Part shown: positions 8,544-16,165 of the stretch, piece after piece
How positions within the stretch are numbered: position 1 is the first letter of the stretch
Layout of the letters: each line of letters begins with the position of its first letter
Assembly (NCBI GenBank): GCA_020832445.1
Contig: JAFIEO010000029.1
Coordinates: 124,001 to 188,000, forward strand
DNA: 64,000 nt
Source of the DNA: Paracoccaceae bacterium
GTDB lineage: Bacteria > Pseudomonadota > Alphaproteobacteria > Rhodobacterales > Rhodobacteraceae
Direction of reading: 5' to 3'
Position numbers and translations under genes: made by a program
Notes under the pieces: model-generated
The model's input: only the letters and a program-made list of their open reading frames with translations
Told to the model about the DNA's origin: nothing
Database searches by the model: none

Positions 8544-8812
8544 AAGGAGGTTCGACACCCGTATCAGGCCGATGTCTCAATATATTAACCTTTTCCGGAC
8601 TCGTTCCACGAACTGTTCACATTTCACGACAGTACCCCACCGCCAGGCGGCTGCCTGCTGCCTGGACATGCGAACCCTCGGTCAAGGAAGCACTGAAGTA
8701 TTCACCTGGCCGTGGAATGACCACGGCGCTGCGCACCGTGCCTGGCACCGCGAAAAATCTGGCCGTAACGCGGCAGCAGAGCTTCTTTAAGTCGTAACGT
8801 CCCCAGGGGCCT

Positions 8813-11542
8813 TCAGCGTCGCAGTCGCCGCCTCTGCCACCACCAGATCAGCCCCAGCAGCGCCAGCGCTGGCAGAAAAAACCAGCGGCGGTCCGGGCGA
8901 TCCGCCGGCTGCAGCACCCGGGTGATGCGCTGCCCAGAGCTGAGCGCCTGCCGGTCCGCGGGACTACCGTAGCTGACGTTGCTGATCTGGACCTGGTCAC
9001 CGAGGCGCATCACCATCAGACCGGATTCCTGCAGGCGCTCGAAGCCCTCCCCCTCCGCGCCCAGCGGCAACATGACCACCCTGGATACATCGCGTCCGTC
9101 GCTGTCCATGCCTTCCACCCGGAACCGCAGTGGCGCGCCCTCCGGCAACTCCTCGATGGTGGCCTCCGCCGCGGGGACTTCCTCGAACTCCGGCTCGATC
9201 ATGTCCATCCAGAAGCCAGGCCGGAACAGCGTGAACGCCACCAGCAGCATGGCAGCGACTTCGTACCAGCGGGTACGGGTGACGAAATACCCCTGAGTGG
9301 CTGCGGCGAAAACCAGCATTGCTATGGTGGCACTAACGAAGGTCAGAATCAGATCCCAGGCACTGTCCACTCCGATCAGCAGCAACTGCGTGTTGAAAAT
9401 GAACAGGAACGGCAGCGTCACTGTCCGCAGGCTGTAATAGAAAGCGTGCAGACCGGTCCGGATGGGTTCACTGCGGGCGATCGCCGCGGCCGCGAACGAG
9501 GCCAGCCCCACCGGCGGCGTCACATCAGCCATGATGCCAAAGTAGAAGACGAACAGGTGAACGGCGATCAGCGGCACCAGCAGCCCGGCCTGGGAACCCA
9601 GCTCAACCACCACAGGCGCCATCAGGCTGGCCACGATGATGTAGTTCGCTGTGGTCGGCAGGCCGAGACCCAGTATCAGACTGAGGGCCGCCACCAGGAT
9701 CAGCATCAGCATCAGGTTGCCGCCCGAGATCACCTCGACAAGCTGGGTCAGCACCAGCCCGACCCCGGTCATGGACACGGTGCCGACAATAATGCCCGCC
9801 GCAGCAGTGGCAACCCCGATGGCCACCATGTTGCGTGCCCCCTGGCTCAGACCGTCCAGCAGATCCAGGATCCCCTGCCAGGCCGCGGAGGCGTAGTCGT
9901 GACGACGCCGGAACAGGGCCAGCAGAGGACGCTGGGTGAGGGCCACGAAAATCAGGAACGTCACCGCCCAGAACGCAGACAACGCGGGCGACAAGCGCTC
10001 GACGACCAGCGCCCAGATCAGCACCGCGATGGGCAGCAGGAAGTGCAGACCGCTGTTGATCGTGGGCCCCGGCGCAGGCAGCCTGAGGATCGGCTTGGAG
10101 GTATCGTCCATCTTGAGCTCAGGGTAACGCGCAGCGTTCCACAGCAGCCCAAGATAGGCCCCCAGCATCGCTATGCCGACGATCACCGTCGCTGCCGGTC
10201 CGAACACGGTGCGCGTCCAACCGATACCGTAGTAGATCAGCGCCGAAAGAACGATCAACCCGACGAGCACGGTGGCAAACACGAAAAGCTTCCGGAACAA
10301 GGGAGTCTCGACTGCCGGAGGCAGACCTTTCATGTCCGCCTTGATCGCTTCCAGATGGACGATATAGAGCAGCGCGATATAGGAAATCACCGCCGGCAGC
10401 AACGCGTGGCGAATGACTTCCAGATAGGTAATACCCACGTACTCAACCATCAGAAAGGCCGCCGCTCCCATCACCGGCGGCATCAACTGGCCGTTGACGG
10501 AGCTGGCCACCTCCACGGCCCCGGCCTTTTCGGGCCGGAAACCAACGCGCTTCATCAGCGGAATCGTGAACGTGCCGGTGGTGACCGTATTGGCAATGGA
10601 AGACCCCGACACGATGCCGGTCATGCCGGAGGCCACCACCGCCGCTTTCGCCGGCCCCCCGCGCAGATGCCCCATGAGGGAAAAGGCCACCTGGATGAAG
10701 TAATTGCCCGCTCCGGCACGGTCGAGCAGCGCGCCGAACAGCACAAACAGGAACACGAAACTGGTGGAAACACCCAGCGCAATGCCGAACACACCCTCAC
10801 TGGACAGCCAGTACTGGGACGCCGCGCGGGAGAAGGATGCCCCGCGATGGGCGATCATATCCGGCATGTAGGGGCCGCCGAAGGTATAGACCAGAAAGAC
10901 AACCGCGATAATGGCCAGCGCAGGCCCCAGAGACCTCCGGGCCGCTTCCAGCAGGGTCAGCATTCCCACGCCGGTGGCCACCAGATCCATAAAGACGGGC
11001 CTTCCGGGCCGAGCCGAGAGCTCCGCGTAGAACAGGTAGAGATACAGTGCCGACAGCCCGGCGGCGGCGCCGAGCAGCCAGTCCACCCAGGGGATACGAT
11101 CATGCCGGGGCGGGAGCATGGTGCTGATGGTGATCAACACCAGCGTCGCCAGCATGACCAGCAACACAGGCAGCGACGGCGCGGGACGCGGCGCCTGCCC
11201 CGTGGCCACCACCACCGCCAGCCAGGCACAACCCAGGCTGAGAATCAGGTAAACCCAGCCGCTGACCGGCCGTCGGTGAGCACCGGAGCGACCGGCGAAC
11301 AGCAGGAAGACCAGGAAGACGGCGAAGGACAGATGGATGGCTCTGGCCTGAGTGTCGGGAAACAGGCCGAATCCCACCATGTAGGGCAACGGCGAAGCGA
11401 TCCAGAGTTGGAAGCAGGACCAGGATAGCGCAACCAGGTAGATGAATCGTGCGGTCAGGCCCGTCGGTGTCCGCCCACCGGACTCGCCCCTGAGTATGGC
11501 TTGCGCCGCCTCGTTCCCCTGCCTGTTCTGCTTGTCGGCCAA
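8813..11542 (-). CDS. TRAP transporter permease, fused 4TM/12TM (DctQM), DUF3394 C-terminus
   Basis: A 909-aa inner-membrane protein that fuses the small (Q) and large (M) TRAP subunits, the form used with TAXI-type binding proteins. It has at least 16 hydrophobic segments, the DctM signatures ASGMTGIVSGSSIANTVTTG and ILGLGLPTTANYIIVASLMA, and TPPVGLASFAAAAIA. A C-terminal extension from about residue 690 contains a soluble segment (EVPAAEATIEELPEG onward) and a final TM helix, typical of DUF3394. No TAXI binding-protein gene is seen on the downstream side; it may have been upstream, beyond the poly-G seam. Uptake would be driven by a Na+ or H+ gradient; the substrate is not inferable. Confidence 0.93.
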   Translation of the reverse strand: MADKQNRQGNEAAQAILRGESGGRTPTGLTARFIYLVALSWSCFQLWIASPLPYMVGFGLFPDTQARAIHLSFAVFLVFLLFAGRSGAHRRPVSGWVYLILSLGCAWLAVVVATGQAPRPAPSLPVLLVMLATLVLITISTMLPPRHDRIPWVDWLLGAAAGLSALYLYLFYAELSARPGRPVFMDLVATGVGMLTLLEAARRSLGPALAIIAVVFLVYTFGGPYMPDMIAHRGASFSRAASQYWLSSEGVFGIALGVSTSFVFLFVLFGALLDRAGAGNYFIQVAFSLMGHLRGGPAKAAVVASGMTGIVSGSSIANTVTTGTFTIPLMKRVGFRPEKAGAVEVASSVNGQLMPPVMGAAAFLMVEYVGITYLEVIRHALLPAVISYIALLYIVHLEAIKADMKGLPPAVETPLFRKLFVFATVLVGLIVLSALIYYGIGWTRTVFGPAATVIVGIAMLGAYLGLLWNAARYPELKMDDTSKPILRLPAPGPTINSGLHFLLPIAVLIWALVVERLSPALSAFWAVTFLIFVALTQRPLLALFRRRHDYASAAWQGILDLLDGLSQGARNMVAIGVATAAAGIIVGTVSMTGVGLVLTQLVEVISGGNLMLMLILVAALSLILGLGLPTTANYIIVASLMAPVVVELGSQAGLLVPLIAVHLFVFYFGIMADVTPPVGLASFAAAAIARSEPIRTGLHAFYYSLRTVTLPFLFIFNTQLLLIGVDSAWDLILTFVSATIAMLVFAAATQGYFVTRTRWYEVAAMLLVAFTLFRPGFWMDMIEPEFEEVPAAEATIEELPEGAPLRFRVEGMDSDGRDVSRVVMLPLGAEGEGFERLQESGLMVMRLGDQVQISNVSYGSPADRQALSSGQRITRVLQPADRPDRRWFFLPALALLGLIWWWQRRRLRR

Positions 11543-11600
11543 GAAGGATCTCCCTCACGGAAGCATGGCGAAACGCCTTCCACGCGTTCCGCGCGGGCCC

Positions 11601-11624
11601 GGGGGGGGGGGGGGGGGGGGGGGG
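11601..11624. other. Run of 24 G: probable chimeric assembly seam
   Basis: Twenty-four consecutive G. To the left are gammaproteobacterial-looking genes, to the right alphaproteobacterial-looking ones. The minus-strand GMC oxidoreductase loses homology exactly here: after GGPLKVA its frame becomes a run of prolines and then low-complexity Arg/Gly sequence. Between 11543 and 11600 no complete gene is visible. Two-colour Illumina chemistry makes poly-G tails from lost signal, and assemblers can join contigs through them. Confidence 0.8.
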
Positions 11625-12096
11625 CCACTTTCAGCGGCCCGCCCCGCCCGCGCAACGCGCAATCCGCCCCGCCCCGATCTTCGCCCGCCCAGTCTTCGCA
11701 GGCGCGAAAGGCAGGCAAACACTCTGCAAAGCCCCAGCCGGTGCAGCCAAGGTCGCGCCAGCGGTCATAATCGGCAGGGTGGCCGCGATACCACATCATC
11801 GCGTTCGTGGTGCCGCAGCCGCCCAGAACACGGCCCCGCGGAATGGGAATAGCCCTGTTCAACGTGGCGGGGTGGGCGGCATAATGATGGCCCCAGTCAT
11901 GGCGGCTGGCACCAACCTGCATCCAGCGGGTGGGATCTTCCAGCAAGGGGTCACCACGCCCGTCCCCGCCTGCTTCCAGCACCAACACATCATGGCCCGC
12001 ATCAACAAGCCGCCGCGCCACCACAGACCCGCCAGACCCCGATCCGACGATGATGATGTCAAACGCATCGGGGATATGGTGCGGGTCAAAACTCAT
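11625..12096 (-). CDS. GMC-family oxidoreductase, N-terminal part only (cut at poly-G)
   Basis: About 157 residues of an FAD-dependent choline/alcohol dehydrogenase-like enzyme. The FAD site is FDIIIVGSGSGGSVVARRL with LVLEAG, and GRVLGGCGTTNAMMWYRGHP is GMC signature 1. Full GMC proteins are about 530 aa and carry the catalytic His near the C-terminus, which is absent because the gene is interrupted at 11624. It starts at ATG 12096, overlapping the stop of the TPP beta-subunit gene by one base (TGATG), so it is the third cistron of that unit. It probably oxidises an alcohol or aldehyde in the same pathway. The truncation looks like an assembly effect rather than a mutation. Confidence 0.88.
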
Positions 12097-12710
12097 CAGT
12101 TGTGCTCTGACGGGCCCATGATGGTAATGCCTTCTGTCGCTTCGACATGGCGCACAAAGATATATTTGTCCTCGCGTCCGTCCGAATGCTTGCGCTTGAT
12201 CCCCGGTTGCAGGCCCGTGGCCACTTTGGCGACCACCAGATAGGGCACATCTGCGGCCAGACCTGCGGCGCAATGGGCATCGAATTCGTCCAATGTGCGG
12301 GCAGTATGGGCCTGCTCCAACCCGGCGCCGCGCGCAATCGCGGCCAGATCGACACGCCCGGCCGCCGTGTGGGTGGGGGGGCCGCCAATGGATTGGTAGC
12401 ATTCATTGTCCCACACCACGATGAACAGGTTGGCGGGCTGTTCATTGCCCAATGTGGCCAGAATGCCCAGATTGAACAATAGCCCCCCATCAGTATCCAA
12501 TGAGATGACACGCCGGTGCGGCAGCCCCGCCGCCAGCCCGAAGGCTTGCGGTGTCACACAGCCCAGTTGTTGCTGAAACAGAGAGGCCGGGCGCATATGC
12601 GGGGCGGCATTATACCATTCGTCCACACTGCCCCCCAAGGACAGGATGACAAGTTCATCTTTCAGTCGCGGCGCAAGGGCCTGCATGCAGGCGTAACGTG
12701 TCATGCTCAT
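12096..12710 (-). CDS. Thiamine-pyrophosphate-dependent decarboxylase, beta (TPP-binding) subunit
   Basis: About 204 aa, the C-terminal half of a ThDP decarboxylase made as two chains, as in sulfopyruvate decarboxylase ComDE and related phosphonopyruvate-type enzymes. The ThDP/Mg2+ motif appears as LDTDGGLLFNLGILATLGN, with VVWDNECYQSIGG after it. The usual GDG is TDG here. The ATG at 12710 has GAGGTGG upstream and overlaps the alpha gene (ATGA, 12707-12710), as expected for 1:1 subunits. The substrate is a 2-oxo acid that cannot be named from sequence; sulfopyruvate is one option, but no sulfonate genes are nearby. Confidence 0.85.
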   Translation of the reverse strand: MSMTRYACMQALAPRLKDELVILSLGGSVDEWYNAAPHMRPASLFQQQLGCVTPQAFGLAAGLPHRRVISLDTDGGLLFNLGILATLGNEQPANLFIVVWDNECYQSIGGPPTHTAAGRVDLAAIARGAGLEQAHTARTLDEFDAHCAAGLAADVPYLVVAKVATGLQPGIKRKHSDGREDKYIFVRHVEATEGITIMGPSEHN

Positions 12711-13213
12711 CGTACCACCTCGCCGCCCAGAACGACCGCGCTGTGATAATAGGCAGAATAACTCCATTCATAGGCGTCAATGATGGCCTGTTCTATGCCC
12801 GCTTCTTCGCGCACAATGCGGTAGGGCATGCGCAGCGCCTGCATGACAGGTTCCATGGTTATGCCATGGGGGATGGCCCACCAGTTATTCTCGCCCATCT
12901 CGCCACGATAACTCATCAGCATGACAACGGGGATGCCCGCGCCAAGCCCCATCCGCGCCAGCGGTTCAACAGAAGCGCGCAGGCCGGAATTTTCCATCAC
13001 CAGCACGGCACGTTTGCCCGACAGGAACACGCCCCCGCATATCGCGGCCCCTTCGCCTTCGTTTGTGACAGGGATGGTGCGCAGCCCTGTGCTGGCATCC
13101 ATCGCAGGATAAAGCGGGCGAAACAGCGAATCCGGCAGATAGCAGGCAACCGATACCCCCGCCCGCTGCATCCCGCGCAACACCGCATCCACGGCTGTCT
13201 GTTTCATCGGCAT
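12707..13213 (-). CDS. Thiamine-pyrophosphate-dependent decarboxylase, alpha subunit
   Basis: A 168-aa pyrimidine-binding (N-terminal) domain. YLPDSLFRPLYPAM, the conserved Glu in VTNEGEGAAICGG, VMENSGLRASVEPLARM and MLMSYRGEMGE align with the ComD type, in which the Glu activates ThDP. It is coupled to the beta subunit by a 4-base overlap. Start at 13213 with GAAGGGA upstream; a second ATG two codons later is possible. A T-N11-A palindrome 122 bases upstream, matching one in the Rieske promoter region, suggests control by the adjacent LysR. Confidence 0.85.
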   Translation of the reverse strand: MPMKQTAVDAVLRGMQRAGVSVACYLPDSLFRPLYPAMDASTGLRTIPVTNEGEGAAICGGVFLSGKRAVLVMENSGLRASVEPLARMGLGAGIPVVMLMSYRGEMGENNWWAIPHGITMEPVMQALRMPYRIVREEAGIEQAIIDAYEWSYSAYYHSAVVLGGEVVR

Positions 13214-13331
13214 TGTCCCTTCATTCTGTATTCACTTTTATTCTTGCAGATTCTTGGCCCAAACTGCCAACCGGTCAGCATTATTCTGGCAGGTGGATTT
13301 CGCACCGGATAGTCCATCATTTTCGTCGTTA

Positions 13332-13352
13332 GTGTTGCGTTTTACGCAACAC
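13332..13352. promoter_or_regulatory. LysR-type operator 1, ahead of the decarboxylase unit
   Basis: The 15-mer TTGCGTTTTACGCAA (13335-13349) is a perfect T-N11-A inverted repeat, extended to 8-base arms GTGTTGCG/CGCAACAC. It lies between the LysR stop and the alpha-subunit ATG. A near copy (13 of 15 identical) lies at 15962-15976. It might instead act as a hairpin after the LysR gene, but it lacks a T-tract. Confidence 0.6.
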
Positions 13353-14281
13353 TACTCATCTGGGGACAGCGCATCCACGGCCTGACCCAACGCGGCACTC
13401 AGCGCGGTGGCCGCTTCGGATAATTCGGCCTTCGGGCGGGCCATCAGCATCAGGCGGCGCAGCCCGATGCGGCGTTCGTGCAGGGGCAGAAACACAAGCG
13501 AGCCGGCTGCGATTTCGCGTTCTGCGCCCAGCCGTGTCTGCATCACCGTGCCAAGCCCCAGTTCCGCCAGTTCGATCATCAGGGCAATGGAATTGGTGCG
13601 CCCACGCCTTGCAAAATCGACAAAGGCATCGCCCATCGCAGCCTCGACCGAACGCCCCAGCGTCAGGCTGGAATCCGACAGGATGACCCGTTCACCCGAC
13701 AGGTCCGACAAGGCGGGGCCGGGGGTGATTTTTGTCAAACGGCTGCCGGGCGGAACCAGAACCCCCAAAGCAAGCCCGGCCATAGCGATCCGGCGCAGAT
13801 TGCGCGATGATTGCTGATCAAAACTAAGCGCCAGATCGGCGTCACCTGATGCAACCATAGAGGCCGCATCCGCCGAACTGGTCACGCGCACATCTACGGC
13901 AATTTCAGGGTTGCGCGCCCAGAAATCCGCCAGCACCCGTGGCAACAATCCCCGCGCAGCACTTTCGATGGACACAAGCGTCACAGTCCCGCGCCGCAAC
14001 CCGCGCAGATCGGCAATGCCGGTAACCGCACGGCCCAGCTCGACCGTGCTCTGGCCCAGATGATACAACAGCATTTCCCCTGCCGAAGACAGGCGCAACT
14101 GCTGCCCGCCGCGCTCGAACAGCGGCGCGCGCAGGTCATCTTCGAGGGCGCGAATGGACCGGCTGACTGAAGATGGCGTCATGTTCAGCGCACGCGCCGC
14201 AGCACGGATGGACCCCAGCCGCGCGGTCAGCTGGAAGTGCTGCACGCGGGTTGAAATAAGTCCTAGTCGATGCAGATCCAT
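13352..14281 (-). CDS. LysR-family transcriptional regulator
   Basis: A 309-aa regulator. The N-terminal helix-turn-helix (FQLTARLGSIRAAARALN, then MTPSSVSRSIRALEDDLRAP) is followed by a periplasmic-binding-type effector domain from about residue 95. It starts 6 bases after the GST stop, so it is cotranscribed with the Rieske-GST genes, and it precedes the decarboxylase genes. Two matching T-N11-A palindromes at 13335 and 15962 are plausible operators, one ahead of each unit. The effector is presumably the substrate of this locus or an intermediate. Confidence 0.92.
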   Translation of the reverse strand: MDLHRLGLISTRVQHFQLTARLGSIRAAARALNMTPSSVSRSIRALEDDLRAPLFERGGQQLRLSSAGEMLLYHLGQSTVELGRAVTGIADLRGLRRGTVTLVSIESAARGLLPRVLADFWARNPEIAVDVRVTSSADAASMVASGDADLALSFDQQSSRNLRRIAMAGLALGVLVPPGSRLTKITPGPALSDLSGERVILSDSSLTLGRSVEAAMGDAFVDFARRGRTNSIALMIELAELGLGTVMQTRLGAEREIAAGSLVFLPLHERRIGLRRLMLMARPKAELSEAATALSAALGQAVDALSPDE

Positions 14282-14287
14282 AATGCC

Positions 14288-14923
14288 TCAGTGATAGTCC
14301 GGTATGCCCGGCATGGTGATAAAGCCGTCAAGCTGGCGAACCCTGCGCGCCCATAGCCGCAAGGCAGGAAAAGCGTCATGATCAAGGTTGAAATCACGGC
14401 ACAACGCAAAGGCAGGAAACAGCGCGATATCCGCAACCGTCGCACGCGCCCCCGCCACGAAGCCCTGCCCCCTGAACCCCTGCGCGGTCATATGATCTTC
14501 CAGCAGGCGCAACCCGTGACGTGCAGCGTGGTTCAGCGCGCCCGCATCACCCGCAGCGCCCAGCATGGCGACCGCACGCGCCTGCGATGGCGCGGCCAGA
14601 TCACGCGCGCCAAAGAAAAGCCAGTCCCGCATACGGGCCGCACCCGCATCATCGGATGGGACAAACGCCGCCCCGCGCGGACCAATGCGCGCCAGATGCA
14701 AAAGGATGGCTTCTGTCTGGCACAGGGTCAGCGCGCCATGTTCCAGCACCGGCAACCGGCCAAGCGGGTTCAGTGCCAGCATTTCATCGCCCAGATGCTC
14801 GTTTCCGGGAAAAGCATCAACCGAACGCAGATCCAGTGTAACCCCTGAAAGCGACGCCATCAGCCGCACGCGGTAGCATGCATCGTCCAGATCGTAGTTC
14901 CAAAGTGTGGGATTGGTCATCAT
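14288..14923 (-). CDS. Glutathione S-transferase-fold protein (NdmE-like role proposed)
   Basis: A 211-aa protein with a thioredoxin-like N-terminal domain (LWNYDLDDACYRVRLMASL, and NPLGRLPVLEHG with the cis-Pro; QTEAILLHLARI as the glutathione gamma-Glu site) and an alpha-helical C-terminal domain (ATVADIALFPAF). It overlaps the Rieske gene by 4 bases (ATGA, 14920-14923), implying coupled synthesis. In the NdmCDE caffeine N7-demethylase a GST-like protein, NdmE, holds together a Rieske-less oxygenase and a separate Rieske protein (established knowledge). A structural role of the same kind is inferred here from the same gene set; an ordinary glutathione-dependent enzyme remains possible. Confidence 0.85.
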   Translation of the reverse strand: MMTNPTLWNYDLDDACYRVRLMASLSGVTLDLRSVDAFPGNEHLGDEMLALNPLGRLPVLEHGALTLCQTEAILLHLARIGPRGAAFVPSDDAGAARMRDWLFFGARDLAAPSQARAVAMLGAAGDAGALNHAARHGLRLLEDHMTAQGFRGQGFVAGARATVADIALFPAFALCRDFNLDHDAFPALRLWARRVRQLDGFITMPGIPDYH

Positions 14924-15609
14924 GCAGCCCCCGCAACGCCGGTTTCCGCCAGTCGTCGCAGCGCGGCAGTTGCGGGCACAAGCGCGGCCAGCGCCTGTTG
15001 CGTGCAGGCCCCTTCCACCGCGATATGCAGCATACTTGTCGCATCGTCCACCGGGTGCAGCCCCGCAACAAGCCGCACCGCGCCTTGTGTCAGGCGAATA
15101 ACCGCGCCATCGGCCACCACATCGCGCACAAGCCCCAGACCGGGCAGTCCGTGGGTGACAAACACTTGTGTCAGTCGCGCCAAGGGCGCATCAACCTGCA
15201 GGCTTCGCAGCGCGTTCACTTGCGTTTGATCCACGGGCGCGGGGCCAGGTTGGTCTAGCGGCGCAACCCATATCATACCAAGCGCTTCGACGGCCTTGTA
15301 TCTGGCCACACGAATGGTTGCAGGCACGTCCAGTTCGGGATGGGCAGGAATATAGCGACAGGCTGCCGCACTGTCATATTCCCATCCATGATACAGACAG
15401 GCAATCCGGTCCCCGCGCACGAACCCGAAACTTAGCTTCATGCCACGATGGGGGCAGCGATCTTCCCACGCGTGCACCCGGCCCGCACTGTCGCGCCAGA
15501 TGACGATTTCATCGCCGTTCCAGACGGTTCCGGCAGATGTTGCTGTCATAATGTCGGACGCAAGCGCAAGCGGTGCCCAGCCTGCGGTATCATTCAAGGT
15601 TTGCGGCAT
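14920..15609 (-). CDS. Stand-alone Rieske [2Fe-2S] protein
   Basis: A 229-aa protein. The cluster ligands are Cys52, His54, Cys71 and His74 (DRCPHRGMKLSFG; IACLYHGWEY), and the surrounding layout (VIWRDSAGRVHAW, CRYIPAHPELDVPATIRVARY, GMIWVAPLD) is that of a Rieske oxygenase alpha-subunit N-terminus. After about residue 120 there is no mononuclear iron motif, no reductase domain and no ferredoxin domain. It therefore probably carries electrons for the cluster-less oxygenase encoded divergently at 16166. ATG 15609 has a strong GGAGGTGAC site. It overlaps the acylphosphatase-like gene upstream by 20 bases and the GST gene downstream by 4. Confidence 0.9.
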   Translation of the reverse strand: MPQTLNDTAGWAPLALASDIMTATSAGTVWNGDEIVIWRDSAGRVHAWEDRCPHRGMKLSFGFVRGDRIACLYHGWEYDSAAACRYIPAHPELDVPATIRVARYKAVEALGMIWVAPLDQPGPAPVDQTQVNALRSLQVDAPLARLTQVFVTHGLPGLGLVRDVVADGAVIRLTQGAVRLVAGLHPVDDATSMLHIAVEGACTQQALAALVPATAALRRLAETGVAGAA

Positions 15610-15868
15610 CGTCACCTCCGGGGGGTTTGCAGCAGTTTTCCTGACGGCGCACATCGCGCACAATGCAGGTATGTGGTCCAAGGCTCAGCGCCATTTCAAA
15701 TGCATCTACCAGCGCTTCGGGGCCGGACAACTGCACCAGCGCACGCCCTGAATCCTGTTCAATCATCCGGTGGCTCAGCGACAGGCGTGCAGCGCGGTGG
15801 GCCGCAAATTCGGCAAAGCTCGCCTCTGGCAGATCCCCCAGAAATTCCAGGGTAACATTGGTGTTCAT
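15590..15868 (-). CDS. Small protein with acylphosphatase-like pattern, function unknown
   Basis: A 92-aa protein. The segment SGRALVQLSGPEALVDAFEM followed by ALSLGPHTCIVRDV follows the second half of acylphosphatases (dGrVev.aeG....v..f...l..GP..a.V..v). The first half, MNTNVTLEFLGDLPEASFAE, lacks the catalytic GxVQGVGFR loop with its Arg, so acylphosphatase activity is unlikely. The C-terminus ends in CCKPPGGDDAANLE. It is first in the minus-strand Rieske unit, starting at ATG 15868 (an in-frame ATG at 15880 is also possible). It might be an accessory or electron-transfer adaptor; nothing in the sequence decides this. Confidence 0.65.
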   Translation of the reverse strand: MNTNVTLEFLGDLPEASFAEFAAHRAARLSLSHRMIEQDSGRALVQLSGPEALVDAFEMALSLGPHTCIVRDVRRQENCCKPPGGDDAANLE

Positions 15869-15957
15869 CACGGTTTCCATCACTCTGGCGGCGCGCGGGT
15901 GCGGCCACCTTCTGCGCGCTTCAGATTGTAACTTTTGGCGCGGGATTGAAACCGTCA

Positions 15958-15980
15958 AGTGTTGTGTTTTGCGCAACAAC
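15958..15980. promoter_or_regulatory. LysR-type operator 2, in the divergent Rieske promoter region
   Basis: TTGTGTTTTGCGCAA (15962-15976) is a T-N11-A inverted repeat that differs from operator 1 at two positions; flanking AGTG and CA are also shared. It lies 94 bases upstream of the acylphosphatase-like ATG and 190 bases upstream of the oxygenase ATG, placed to act on either direction. The rest of the 297-base gap (15869-16165) shows nothing else recognisable. Confidence 0.6.
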
Positions 15981-16165
15981 ACCCGAATACCGCCACATAC
16001 GAAATGCGCGAAAATTGCGCGCACTCGCATCAATTATGTGCACTGGCAGCACGGGCGCGCAGGCACATATCCGATGGCGGCTTGCATGCAGCTGCCCCAG
16101 TTGACTTTATGTGCCCGACCCGCGCAAGCTGATGTCTATGATGATCATCAACAAGGCTGATACAG

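Noticed and set aside
9446-11428. A 660-codon open frame on the plus strand
   Set aside because: It is antisense to the TRAP permease, rich in His/Gln/Arg as expected of a shadow frame in GC-rich DNA, with no motifs.
11442-11852. Open frames running through the G24 tract (poly-Gly or poly-Pro proteins)
   Set aside because: They have low-complexity Gly or Pro runs made by the homopolymer and no family resemblance on the far side, so they are artefacts of the seam.
12096-13213. Dedicated sulfopyruvate decarboxylase
   Set aside because: The subunits resemble ComDE, but no sulfonate transporter, sulfolyase or sulfoacetaldehyde gene is nearby, so only a general 2-oxo-acid decarboxylase is called.
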